Shown here: piece by piece, positions 26,320 to 34,565 of the stretch
How positions within the stretch are numbered: the stretch's first letter is position 1
How the letters are laid out: each line of letters starts with the position of its first letter
NCBI GenBank assembly: GCA_964639255.1
Contig: CAZXDP010000009.1
Location: 1 to 64,000 of the forward strand
DNA from: NZQO01 sp964639255
GTDB lineage: Bacteria; Bacteroidota; Bacteroidia; Flavobacteriales; Flavobacteriaceae
DNA: 64,000 nucleotides
Direction of reading: 5' to 3'
Translations under genes and position numbers: made by a program
Notes under the pieces: model-generated
The model's database searches: none
The model's input: only the letters and a program-made list of their open reading frames with translations
What the model was told of the DNA's origin: nothing

Positions 26320-28512
26320 GTGACCGATAATGAATTATACGGGGCACTAAAGGAATATTTTGGATTTAGCCAGTTCAAGGGGCTCCAAGAGGAGGTCGTG
26401 AAAAGCGTCCTTGCCGAGGAAAACACCTTTGTCATCATGCCTACTGGAGGCGGCAAATCCCTTTGCTATCAACTCCCCGCCCTTATCAAGGAAGGCACTG
26501 CCATTGTAGTGTCGCCCCTCATTGCATTAATGAAGAACCAGGTAGATGCCCTACGGGCCCTTTCGGCCGACGAGGGGATTGCCCATGTGCTCAATTCTTC
26601 CCTGAACAAAGGCGAAGTGAAACGTGTAAAGAGCGATATTACAAATGGTATTACAAAATTGCTCTATGTAGCACCCGAGTCGCTTACCAAGGAAGAGTAC
26701 GTAGAATTTCTGCAAAAACAAAAAATTTCTTTTGTGGCCATAGACGAGGCCCATTGCATTAGCGAGTGGGGCCACGATTTTAGGCCGGAATACCGCAACC
26801 TTCGCAGTATCATAAAGCGCATAGGCGATAATATCTCTATTATTGGACTTACTGCCACAGCAACCCCGAAGGTTCAGGAAGATATCCTAAAAAATCTCGG
26901 TATACAGGAAGCCAACACATTTAAAGCCTCCTTCAACCGTCCCAATCTGTACTACGAAATACGGCCTAAAACCAAGAATGTAGATGCCGATATCATTCGC
27001 TTCGTTAAAAAGAACGAGGGTAAGAGCGGCATCATTTACTGCCTTAGCCGAAAGCGGGTGGAAGAATTGGCGCAAACCCTTCAGGTAAACGGAATAAAAG
27101 CCGTTCCGTACCACGCGGGCCTCGATGCCAAAACACGTGTAAAGCACCAGGATATGTTCTTGATGGAAGATGCGGATGTGGTGGTCGCGACGATCGCTTT
27201 CGGTATGGGAATCGATAAGCCCGATGTTCGGTTTGTGATACATAATGATATGCCCAAGAGCATAGAGAGCTATTACCAAGAAACCGGTCGTGCGGGTCGT
27301 GATGGAGGTGAGGGGCACTGTCTTGCTTTTTATAGTTATAAGGACATCGAGAAATTGGAAAAATTCATGAGTGGCAAGCCCGTCGCCGAACAGGAAATTG
27401 GCCATGCCCTGTTGCAGGAAGTGGTAGCCTTTGCCGAAACCTCCATTTCCCGGCGCAAGTTCATTCTACATTATTTTGGCGAGGAATTCGATACCGAGAC
27501 CGGCGAGGGAGGTCAAATGGACGATAACATGCGCTATCCCAAGAAAAAGCACGAAGCCACTGGCGATGCCGTGAAGCTGTTAAGCGTTATAGAAAAGACC
27601 AATCAACAATACAAGGCCAAAGATGTTGTGAACGTTATGGTTGGTAAGCTCAACGCCATGATTAAATCGCACCGTACCGATTCCTCGCCCGTTTTCGGTA
27701 GCGGTACCGAACACGATAACAGCTATTGGATGGCGCTGCTGCGGCAATTGCTCGTGGCGGGATACATTCGGAAGGATATAGAAACCTACGGCATCATCAA
27801 GCTTACAAAAAAGGGAAAGGCGTTTATTGAATCGCCCGAGCCGTTTATGATGACCGAGGACCATTCTTTTAAGGAAGCGAACGATGAGGGTATTGTAAGT
27901 GCCAAGAAAAGCGGTCACGTGGCCGACGATAACCTCTTTAAGCTTTTGAAGGCCGAACGCAAAAAAGTGGCGACGCAAAAGGATTTGCCTCCCTTTGTAA
28001 TCTTTCAGGATCCATCGCTAGAGGATATGGCGCTCAAATACCCTGTCTCGATGGAGGAGCTAGCCAATGTTCACGGCGTGGGTGAGGGAAAGGCCAAAAA
28101 ATATGGAAAGCCTTTCTTGGAGCTCATCCAGCGCTATGTCGAAGAACATGATATCGTTCGTCCTGAGGATTTTGTAGTAAAGTCTACCGGCACCAACAGT
28201 GCCCTTAAGCTTTATATTATTCAAAACATAGATAGGAAACTGCCCCTAGATGATATCGCCAACGCCAAGGGTCTCGATATGGATGCGTTTATTAAGGAAA
28301 TGGAAGCCATAGTATACAGCGGCACCAAGTTGAATATAGATTACTGGGTGGACGAGATATTGGATGAGGACCAACAGGAAGAAATCCACGATTATTTTCT
28401 GGAGGCCGAAACCGACAAAATCGAGGTGGCCATGGAAGAATTTGAAGGCGATTATGATATTGAGGAGTTGCGATTGTACCGCATCAAATTTATCAGTGAA
28501 GTTGGAAATTAA
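26320..28512 (+). CDS. recQ: ATP-dependent DNA helicase RecQ
   Basis: This 730-residue 3'-5' helicase has the complete RecQ layout. Walker A is MPTGGGKS (residues 40-47), and the DEAH box lies in VAIDEAHCISEWGHDFRP. Motifs III-VI follow, ending with YYQETGRAGRDG. The zinc-binding part of the RQC region lacks the usual four cysteines, since only scattered residues are seen after position 380, as in some Bacteroidetes RecQs. An HRDC domain follows around 545-625, and an extra C-terminal acidic extension (to 730) exceeds the E. coli length of about 610. The start is GTG at 26320; no suitable ATG lies nearby. A strong terminator shared with lysA follows. Confidence 0.9.
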   Translation: MTDNELYGALKEYFGFSQFKGLQEEVVKSVLAEENTFVIMPTGGGKSLCYQLPALIKEGTAIVVSPLIALMKNQVDALRALSADEGIAHVLNSSLNKGEVKRVKSDITNGITKLLYVAPESLTKEEYVEFLQKQKISFVAIDEAHCISEWGHDFRPEYRNLRSIIKRIGDNISIIGLTATATPKVQEDILKNLGIQEANTFKASFNRPNLYYEIRPKTKNVDADIIRFVKKNEGKSGIIYCLSRKRVEELAQTLQVNGIKAVPYHAGLDAKTRVKHQDMFLMEDADVVVATIAFGMGIDKPDVRFVIHNDMPKSIESYYQETGRAGRDGGEGHCLAFYSYKDIEKLEKFMSGKPVAEQEIGHALLQEVVAFAETSISRRKFILHYFGEEFDTETGEGGQMDDNMRYPKKKHEATGDAVKLLSVIEKTNQQYKAKDVVNVMVGKLNAMIKSHRTDSSPVFGSGTEHDNSYWMALLRQLLVAGYIRKDIETYGIIKLTKKGKAFIESPEPFMMTEDHSFKEANDEGIVSAKKSGHVADDNLFKLLKAERKKVATQKDLPPFVIFQDPSLEDMALKYPVSMEELANVHGVGEGKAKKYGKPFLELIQRYVEEHDIVRPEDFVVKSTGTNSALKLYIIQNIDRKLPLDDIANAKGLDMDAFIKEMEAIVYSGTKLNIDYWVDEILDEDQQEEIHDYFLEAETDKIEVAMEEFEGDYDIEELRLYRIKFISEVGN

Positions 28513-28531
28513 AAGCAATAATTATATATAG

Positions 28532-28557
28532 AAAAAGGGGCCTCGTGGCCCCTTTTT
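28532..28557. terminator. Bidirectional intrinsic terminator between recQ and lysA
   Basis: The 11-bp arms AAAAAGGGGCC (28532-28542) and GGCCCCTTTTT (28547-28557) enclose a four-base TCGT loop. T-runs leave on both strands, so it serves the convergent recQ (+) and lysA (-) genes. The lysA stop codon lies directly beside it. Confidence 0.9.
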
Positions 28558-29763
28558 CTATAATTGGATGATATGCTGGTTGCGCACCAAATCATCAAAC
28601 GTTTCCCGAGAGCGAATTACATGTGCCTTGCCTTGGTGCCAAAATACCTCTGCCGGGCGGTAACGTGAATTGTAGTTGCTCGCCATGGTAAAGCAATAGG
28701 CACCGGCATTGCCAAAAGCTAAAATATCTCCCTCGCGTATTTCGGCTATTCGGCGGTTGTTGGCAAACGTATCGGTTTCGCAAATGTACCCTACCACACT
28801 ATAAAACCGTTCTCTGCCGGTAGGGTTCGAAATGTTTCGAATAGGATGTTGAGCCCCGTAGAGCATAGGTCGTATTAAATGGTTGAAACCGCTATCTACC
28901 TGGGCAAATACGGTAGAGGTGGTTTGCTTTACCACATTTACCTGGACCAGGAAAGTGCCAGCCTCGCTCACCAAAAATTTGCCCGGTTCAAAAGCGAGTC
29001 TCAAGGGCTTACCATATTCTTTGCAAAACGAGTTGAAGCGCTGGCTCAGTTTTTCGCCCAGTTCTTCTACATTGGTCTGTATATCATTTTCGGAATAAGG
29101 TACCTTAAAACCGCTTCCAAAGTCTATAAATTCGAGATTTTTGAAATGCGTTGCCGCCTCGAATAAAATTTCCGAGGCATAGAGAAATACATCGATATCC
29201 AATATATCGCTACCGGTATGCATATGAATGCCGTTTATGGTCATCCCAGTATTTTTTACGATGCGCTCTACGTGCGGAAGCTGATGGACAGAGATTCCAA
29301 ATTTACTGTCGATATGCCCTACGGAAATGTTCGTGTTTCCCCCTGCCATCACATGAGGGTTAATACGTATGCAAACTGGGGTATTTGGATGGCGCGTCCC
29401 AAACTGCTCTAGGATAGACAGGTTGTCTATGTTTATTTGTACACCCAATCCCGCAGCCCGCTCGATTTCCTCGAGCGATACGCCGTTTGGCGTGTAAATG
29501 ATGTCGCCGGGAGCTACACCGGCCTCAAGCCCTAATCGCACTTCTTGTATGGAGACCGTATCGAGTCCGCAGCCCAGGGAGGCGAGGTACTTTAATACCG
29601 AAATATTGGATAGCGCCTTTACCGCATAATGGAACTTCACATCCTTGACCTTCTTGAATGCCGTTGTCAATCGTTTGAATTGCGCTTCCATTTTGGAGGC
29701 ATCATATACGTAAACTGGGCTTTCAAATTCGCGGACAACCGCTAATAGATCTTGATGTGTCAT
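28558..29763 (-). CDS. lysA: Diaminopimelate decarboxylase
   Basis: This 401-residue PLP enzyme of the alanine racemase-like fold III family makes lysine from meso-diaminopimelate. The PLP lysine is Lys49 in HYAVKAL. HMHTGSDILD, IDFGSGFKVPY and FEPGKFLVSEAG lie in the barrel. The C-terminal domain has the substrate-binding CETD segment and FGNAGAYCFTMASNYN. Both domains are complete. It is unfused, unlike the aspartokinase-LysA proteins of some bacteria. The upstream region is shared with sucC on the opposite strand; CTACTTTTAC on the minus strand near 29804 resembles a weak -7 box. Confidence 0.92.
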   Translation of the reverse strand: MTHQDLLAVVREFESPVYVYDASKMEAQFKRLTTAFKKVKDVKFHYAVKALSNISVLKYLASLGCGLDTVSIQEVRLGLEAGVAPGDIIYTPNGVSLEEIERAAGLGVQINIDNLSILEQFGTRHPNTPVCIRINPHVMAGGNTNISVGHIDSKFGISVHQLPHVERIVKNTGMTINGIHMHTGSDILDIDVFLYASEILFEAATHFKNLEFIDFGSGFKVPYSENDIQTNVEELGEKLSQRFNSFCKEYGKPLRLAFEPGKFLVSEAGTFLVQVNVVKQTTSTVFAQVDSGFNHLIRPMLYGAQHPIRNISNPTGRERFYSVVGYICETDTFANNRRIAEIREGDILAFGNAGAYCFTMASNYNSRYRPAEVFWHQGKAHVIRSRETFDDLVRNQHIIQL

Positions 29764-29919
29764 TGTTTCGGTAATGGAGATTTAAGATTAAGCGCGTAAA
29801 AGTAGCACAGGTTTTCCAGTAACAGGGGAAAATTCAAAAAATTTTAACGACCGGTACGACTTCGCTCGCGCATCTTATTTCTGAAGCAAAAAAGATTAGG
29901 GCAATCCTGCAACATTTGC

Positions 29920-29927
29920 TATTTTTG
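29920..29927 (+). promoter_or_regulatory. Candidate -7 box for sucC
   Basis: TATTTTTG fits TAnnTTTG and is 33 bases upstream of the sucC ATG. No good -33 TTG was found at the expected distance, so the promoter call rests on the -7 element. Confidence 0.5.
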
Positions 29928-29959
29928 TGGTTTCGTAAAACAAGCAGAAAAAAGCGATT

Positions 29960-31150
29960 ATGAATTTACACGAATATCAAGGAAAGGAAATATTAAATAG
30001 TTTTGGTGTTGAGATTCAACGCGGTATTGTAGCCCAAACCCCAGCCGAAGCCGTAGACGCTGCCAAAAGGCTCACCGAGGAAACCGGAACGGGCTGGCAC
30101 GTTATCAAAGCCCAGGTTCACGCCGGTGGCCGTGGTAAAGGTGGTGGCGTAAAATTGGCCAAGAACCTCCAGGAGGTCGAAAAAATTGCGAATGACATTA
30201 TAGGCATGAACTTGGTGACCCCACAAACCAGTGCCGAAGGTAAGAAAGTACACCAAGTACTCGTGGCAGAAGATGTTTACTATCCTGGCGACCACGAGCC
30301 AGAAGAATACTATATGAGCGTACTGCTCAATCGTTCTACCGGCAAGAATATGATTATGTATTCTACAGAAGGCGGTATGGATATAGAGCAAGTAGCCGAA
30401 GAAACGCCGCATTTGATTTTTCACGAAGAGGTAGATCCCGCGACGGGGTTGATGCCCTTCCAAGCGCGCCGCATTGCCTTTAACCTTGGCCTTAGCGGAA
30501 AAGCGTTTAAAGAGATGACTAAGTTCGTAACCGCTTTGTATAAGGCGTATACCAGTTCTGATTCTTCGTTGTTCGAGATCAATCCGGTTTTGAAAACCAG
30601 CGATGAGAAGATTATTGCCGTGGATGCCAAGGTAACGCTCGACGACAATGCCTTGTTCCGCCATAAGGAATATGCCGCTATGCGCGACACGCGTGAGGAG
30701 AATCCCGTGGAGGTAGAAGCTCGCGAAGCTGGACTTAGCTATGTTGATTTGGATGGGAATGTAGGCTGTATGGTAAACGGCGCTGGTTTGGCGATGGCCA
30801 CTATGGACCTCATCAAACAAGCGGGTGGCGAACCTGCCAATTTTCTCGATGTTGGTGGAACTGCAGATGCAGAACGAGTTGAGACTGCATTCAACCTCAT
30901 TTTGAAAGATCCTAACGTAAAGGCGATTTTAGTAAATATTTTTGGAGGTATTGTACGTTGCGACCGCGTGGCGCAGGGAATCGTAGATGCCTACAAGAAT
31001 ATGGGAACCATCGATGTACCCATTATCGTACGTCTACAAGGTACCAACGCCGATAAAGCGAAAGAACTTATCGATAACAGCGGCCTGGCCGTACAGAGCG
31101 CCATCGAATTTAAGGAGGCGGCAGATAAGGTTCAGCAAGTACTCTCATAA
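29960..31150 (+). CDS. sucC: Succinyl-CoA synthetase beta subunit (ADP-forming)
   Basis: This 396-residue subunit of the citric acid cycle enzyme binds nucleotide in its N-terminal ATP-grasp domain. MNLHEYQGKEIL is the typical start, VKAQVHAGGRGKGGGVKLAK follows with one substitution (IKAQ), and SSLFEINPVLKT is seen. The C-terminal domain has GNVGCMVNGAGLAMATMD, ANFLDVGGTADAERV and LVNIFGGIVRCDRVAQGI, which handle succinate and interact with the alpha subunit. The partner sucD is not adjacent: a strong terminator follows within 16 bases and an unrelated small gene comes next. Confidence 0.95.
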   Translation: MNLHEYQGKEILNSFGVEIQRGIVAQTPAEAVDAAKRLTEETGTGWHVIKAQVHAGGRGKGGGVKLAKNLQEVEKIANDIIGMNLVTPQTSAEGKKVHQVLVAEDVYYPGDHEPEEYYMSVLLNRSTGKNMIMYSTEGGMDIEQVAEETPHLIFHEEVDPATGLMPFQARRIAFNLGLSGKAFKEMTKFVTALYKAYTSSDSSLFEINPVLKTSDEKIIAVDAKVTLDDNALFRHKEYAAMRDTREENPVEVEAREAGLSYVDLDGNVGCMVNGAGLAMATMDLIKQAGGEPANFLDVGGTADAERVETAFNLILKDPNVKAILVNIFGGIVRCDRVAQGIVDAYKNMGTIDVPIIVRLQGTNADKAKELIDNSGLAVQSAIEFKEAADKVQQVLS

Positions 31151-31165
31151 ACAAGTTTTGATAGA

Positions 31166-31198
31166 GAAAAAGCCCTGGTTCTGCCAAGGGCTTTTTTT
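31166..31198 (+). terminator. Intrinsic terminator of sucC
   Basis: AAAAAGCCCTGG pairs with CCAAGGGCTTTTT (one bulged A) around a short loop and continues into a seven-T run. It lies 16 bases after the sucC stop. Confidence 0.9.
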
Positions 31199-31299
31199 AT
31201 ATCCATACGTTAACAGAATGTTAATATTGAAGCGTAAGTGTAACACTATCAGTCATAACGGCGTCTATTCAATACATCAATCAATTAAAACGTACCGTT

Positions 31300-31638
31300 A
31301 TGAAAAAAATGCAAGTATTGCTAATAGCGCTTTCGCTATTGGTTGGAACAGGCACTACCCTGGCCTATGGGCCAATTAATGTGCCAACAGACCCCGCCTC
31401 GAGCCTGGAAATTTCAGAATTGCTCAAGAATCCAGAATTTACCATTGAGAACGATTGTCAAGCAACAGTAGAATTCGTGATGAACAAACATCACGAAATG
31501 GTTATCCTTACCGTGGAGGCCGAAGATAATACGTTCGAGGAATTTCTACGCAATCGGTTGAATTACCAGTTGTTGGAAACTCCCTTGGAGATTGGAAAAA
31601 CCTACACCGTGCCTATCAAGTTGGTAGCCATCAAGTAA
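31300..31638 (+). CDS. Small secreted protein of unknown function
   Basis: This 112-residue protein begins with a clear signal peptide (KKMQVLLIALSLLVGTGTTLA). The mature part of about 90 residues is rich in Glu and beta-branched residues, with CQATVEFVMN, MVILTVEAEDN and YTVPIKLVAIK suggesting a small beta-sandwich or alpha-beta domain in the periplasm or outside. I do not recognise a named family. It is flanked by terminators on both sides (31166-31198 and 31657-31691) and is thus a single-gene unit. Similar single secreted proteins are common in Flavobacteriaceae. Confidence 0.75.
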   Translation: MKKMQVLLIALSLLVGTGTTLAYGPINVPTDPASSLEISELLKNPEFTIENDCQATVEFVMNKHHEMVILTVEAEDNTFEEFLRNRLNYQLLETPLEIGKTYTVPIKLVAIK

Positions 31639-31656
31639 CTGGAATTTGAATTAGTC

Positions 31657-31691
31657 CTAAAAATCCCGAACGTATCGTTCGGGATTTTTAG
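31657..31691. terminator. Bidirectional intrinsic terminator
   Basis: The 16-bp perfect stem CTAAAAATCCCGAACG (31657-31672) pairs with CGTTCGGGATTTTTAG (31676-31691) around the loop TAT. It separates the small secreted protein gene (+) from the convergent DUF2254 gene (-). Confidence 0.92.
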
Positions 31692-31693
31692 TT

Positions 31694-32977
31694 TCACCCT
31701 ATGCCATCGCGTAGCCTGCCAATATCGTATTGTGAAGCGAAGCTGTCTTCAGCATCTTTGGTGAGGTGCTTCAACTCTTCTTTCACGGCCTCGCGATAGG
31801 CCTCATTTTGGCTTGGCGATTGTTTAAGGTAATTAAGCATCCACAGTAATTTCTGCACAATTACGGGATCGTGCTTGCAATAGGTGCGAAGCGATGCCAT
31901 ACTATGGTAGAGCAGTTCCTTAAAAGGTACAATGCAAATCTTTACAAAGGCCGTATCCTCACTTACCAATATTCCAGTATCCCGTTTCCGCATTCGTAGC
32001 GCAAACAGTTCAGTAAGATAATCGATGGCATTTATGGCCGTACCAGGATCGTTAACGCCGGGGGACATCGCCTTTACCGCGATTTCGGTTATTTGCTTAA
32101 ACGCCAGTACGTAATTGTCGCTCACCAATTCACCACGCGCAAAATTAATATTGGAGAGAATATCGGCTAGGGTTTCATCGTCCAATTCCTTTTCAGATTT
32201 GATAAATGGGACATTTGGGAGCACATACATCCCCTTCGGTATGGTTACAAAAAGTTTCGACTCTGCATTCTTTGCGATGGTGATGAGGTTCTTAAATGAT
32301 ATATTCTGAAAATATCCGCTTTCATTACTTGGATAAGCATGCCAAGAGTCGGTGTCGGGAAAGTTATCCAACGTATCAGAATTTTTAGTAGATTCTTCTT
32401 CAATGATATATTCCAACCTGGTTCTCGAGGTATGGTAAATGTTATCCAAGATGTTGTTTATTTGGATACTCTGCGAAATGTTGTGGATAAAGTAGATGAA
32501 CAGGCACAGGCACATGATGGTTAAGGCAATGCCCAACAAAATGGAGAGGCCCGGCAGGCTGAATTTCTTATCATTTGGTTCTACCGAAAATAATGTGAAG
32601 ATATTGTACAATATCGTCGCGAGATAGGCGCCCAAGATTATTTGGTGGCGCTTGTCTGATATAAGTCCGGGCAATAACCGCGGTGAGAAATTGCTCGAAG
32701 CTTGGCTTAGCAACAGCATTACCATGGAAAAACTGAATACCATCATGGAAATGAGTCCGCCGATGCACGCGCTAAGCACGGTAAGGGCCGTATCGCCATC
32801 TTCCAACACCAGTTGAGGCACATTTTCAAGCAAGCGGTTGCTTATGCCGCTGGCTTCTATGGCGGTCATGATAAAGGTGAGGAAAAAGCCTACTAAGGCG
32901 AGAAACGTAGGGTAGAAGGCAATTTTGCTCTTTATAGTATTGAAAAAGGCAATAAGTTTAATGTACAGTTGTTTCAT
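31694..32977 (-). CDS. DUF2254 inner-membrane protein
   Basis: This 427-residue protein has four hydrophobic segments in the first half (about residues 20-40, 60-90, 112-132 and 142-168), including LVGFFLTFIMTAIEASG and SACIGGLISMMVFSFSMVML. The latter runs into LLLSQASSNFSPRLL, the family's most conserved segment. The second half is a soluble cytoplasmic domain with AVKAMSPGVNDPGTAINAID, another conserved DUF2254 block. Function is unknown; a channel-like or envelope-associated role is sometimes guessed. The gene converges on the small secreted protein gene and shares its terminator. Upstream is a long gap without genes. Confidence 0.8.
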   Translation of the reverse strand: MKQLYIKLIAFFNTIKSKIAFYPTFLALVGFFLTFIMTAIEASGISNRLLENVPQLVLEDGDTALTVLSACIGGLISMMVFSFSMVMLLLSQASSNFSPRLLPGLISDKRHQIILGAYLATILYNIFTLFSVEPNDKKFSLPGLSILLGIALTIMCLCLFIYFIHNISQSIQINNILDNIYHTSRTRLEYIIEEESTKNSDTLDNFPDTDSWHAYPSNESGYFQNISFKNLITIAKNAESKLFVTIPKGMYVLPNVPFIKSEKELDDETLADILSNINFARGELVSDNYVLAFKQITEIAVKAMSPGVNDPGTAINAIDYLTELFALRMRKRDTGILVSEDTAFVKICIVPFKELLYHSMASLRTYCKHDPVIVQKLLWMLNYLKQSPSQNEAYREAVKEELKHLTKDAEDSFASQYDIGRLRDGIG

Positions 32978-33482
32978 CTGGAAGGACTTGGCTTCTATAA
33001 AAATAACCCCATTCCCATTTCTTTTTCTTAAAATTGAATTAAATATAGCGAATAGACTGACTCCTTGACAGACAACGATATGATTTTCAAGACGTAATGG
33101 CCTGTTGTATGGTTCGGCTTCTTTTTTGTTATTATTCTTCAGAATCTGATGGGAAAAAACAGGTAAGAGATGTACAATAAAGTGCTAGGAATTTAGTTAC
33201 TAATAGAAACACATAATTACCCTTTTTTTTAAAAGGTGTTTTTACTGAAAATAGATGGATGTGCCTAATTATGAAAACTTTAGCATTCCGTAGGATCGTA
33301 TTCAGGAAAAAAGAACGAATTTTGTATTTAAGCTTAAAGTACCTAGTTTAAAGACGAATTAGAGTATTGTTGAAATAGAAGGGGGAGATGCTAACAGTCT
33401 CTTCTTCGATGAAAAAAAGGAATTTGAAAAAGTTGCAGAAAATTCTGTCATTTTATATGAAAAGAATTTAATTTTGCCGACT
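32978..33482. other. Gene-free A+T-rich region
   Basis: Nothing resembling a complete gene is seen. A few short frames start with ATG (for example near 33270, about 24 codons) but have no family character. A CCTTTT/AAAAGG hairpin lies around 33222-33240. This part probably contains the DUF2254 promoter near 32978-33060, but I cannot name a convincing site. TAATTTTG at 33469-33476 (+) is a candidate -7 box for the transcript described next. Confidence 0.4.
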
Positions 33483-33680
33483 TATTAAAAGATTTGTCCT
33501 AGCCAAAATTTACAGTGTGAAGCTATTACAGCAAGGTATGAATAGAGGGGGTTAGGAGTAGAGTTGTTTAGTAAAGAAAAGAAAGCATTAAAGAGAATGG
33601 TTGAGATTTCATAATTGAAATTTAATTTGGTTAGTTAGTTGAAACGACCGCGTGCTACTCAATCGGTACGCGGTTTTTTT
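33483..33680 (+). ncRNA. Candidate small RNA ahead of an orphan terminator
   Basis: A plus-strand terminator at 33647-33680 has no plus-strand gene before it for about 2 kb. About 200 bases upstream of its end is TAATTTTG (33469-33476), a match to TAnnTTTG. The interval can fold: TCCTAGCC (33497-33504) pairs with GGTTAGGA (33550-33557, one G-U), and ATTTCA/TGAAAT form a hairpin near 33608-33623. It does not show the conserved pieces of RNase P RNA, tmRNA or SRP RNA. An alternative explanation is that the hairpin only serves the convergent rluF gene. Confidence 0.3.
33647..33680 (+). terminator. Intrinsic terminator, plus-strand orientation
   Basis: ACCGCGTGC (33647-33655) pairs with GTACGCGGT (33666-33674, one G-U pair) and runs into seven Ts. 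On the minus strand the hairpin is followed only by CGTTTC, so it is a poor terminator for rluF. No plus-strand gene precedes it. Confidence 0.75.
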
Positions 33681-33689
33681 GTGTCCAAG

Positions 33690-34475
33690 CTAGCGACCGC
33701 GCCGGCGCTTCCCAACTGTTCGTTGTTGTGTTCTTTGCGCTTGGGGTACATTTTTCGAGCCGCTTACGGCGTCTTTGAGTCCTTGTAGTTCTTTCGCTGT
33801 CAAATTCCGCCATTCGCCCACTTTCAAATCCTCTAGCCCTATGTTCATAATTCGAATGCGTTTCAAGGAAACTACTTCGTACCCCAAATACTCGCACATT
33901 CGCCTAATTTGCCTGTTAAGGCCCTGCACCAATACAATCCGGAACACAAACCGACTCAATTGCTCTACTTCGCACCGTTTGGTCGTGGTTTGCAATTCTT
34001 CCAGATAGATACCGCTGCCCATACGCAGCACAAAATCTTGGGTAACGGGTCGGTCTACCCTAACAATGTATTCTTTTTCGTGGTCATTGCCAGCCCGTAA
34101 AATCTTGTTTACGATATCGCCATCGTTGGTCATTAGCAAAAGCCCCTCACTAGGCTTGTCCAACCTGCCCACGTGAAAGATGCGCTCTTTATGATTTATG
34201 AAGTCTACCACGTTGCCCTCAACGCGCCTATCGGTGGTACATGTAATGCCCACGGGTTTGTTGAGCTTGATGTACACCAAATTTTCATTTTCGGTGATAA
34301 GTTTACCATCTACCCGTACCTCATCTTCTGGCATGGCGCGATCCCCCAATGTCGCTACCATTCCGTTTATGGTAACCTTGCCTTGTTCTATAAGTGTATC
34401 GGCCTTTCGGCGAGAGCAGTAGCCACTATCGCTAATCGCTTTGTTTATCCTAACCGAGTCTGGGTGATGTTCCAT
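33690..34475 (-). CDS. rluF: 23S rRNA pseudouridine synthase RluF-type
   Basis: This 261-residue protein has an N-terminal S4 RNA-binding domain (about residues 8-65, INKAISDSGYCSRRKADTLI) and an RsuA/RluB-type catalytic domain. The catalytic aspartate is in HVGRLDKPSEGLLLMTND. The stretches VNKILRAGNDHEKEY, VLVQGLNRQIRRMCEYLGYE and RIRIMNIGLEDLKVGEWR are closest in my recollection to E. coli RluF, which modifies U2604 of 23S rRNA. A basic tail of about 25 residues ends in GKRRRGR. A clean promoter box lies just upstream of the ATG, and the divergent GH3 gene starts 90 bases away. Confidence 0.85.
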   Translation of the reverse strand: MEHHPDSVRINKAISDSGYCSRRKADTLIEQGKVTINGMVATLGDRAMPEDEVRVDGKLITENENLVYIKLNKPVGITCTTDRRVEGNVVDFINHKERIFHVGRLDKPSEGLLLMTNDGDIVNKILRAGNDHEKEYIVRVDRPVTQDFVLRMGSGIYLEELQTTTKRCEVEQLSRFVFRIVLVQGLNRQIRRMCEYLGYEVVSLKRIRIMNIGLEDLKVGEWRNLTAKELQGLKDAVSGSKNVPQAQRTQQRTVGKRRRGR

Positions 34476-34480
34476 AGCGA

Positions 34481-34488
34481 CAAAGATA
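34481..34488 (-). promoter_or_regulatory. -7 box of the rluF promoter
   Basis: On the minus strand TATCTTTG lies five bases before the rluF ATG, so the mRNA would be nearly leaderless if this box is used. GTTT at 34506-34509 is a weak -33 candidate. Confidence 0.55.
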
Positions 34489-34565
34489 CAAATTGTTCAA
34501 CCGTTAAACTTCCTTTAAAAAGTTGAACGGCCCCGGTAATTATCATAATTTCCGAAAAAAAAGAT

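Noticed and set aside
29993..30820. Open frame of 275 codons on the minus strand opposite sucC
   Set aside because: It lies wholly inside sucC, which is a certain gene. Antisense open frames arise readily from biased codon use, and the product resembles nothing.
33483..33680. RNase P RNA, tmRNA or SRP RNA in the gene-free gap
   Set aside because: None of their conserved segments (for example the GAGGAAAGTC block of RNase P RNA, or a tRNA-like CCA end) is present on either strand.
33655..33897. Minus-strand open frame of 80 codons overlapping rluF
   Set aside because: It is an alternative frame within the basic C-terminal end of rluF and has no independent promoter or family similarity.
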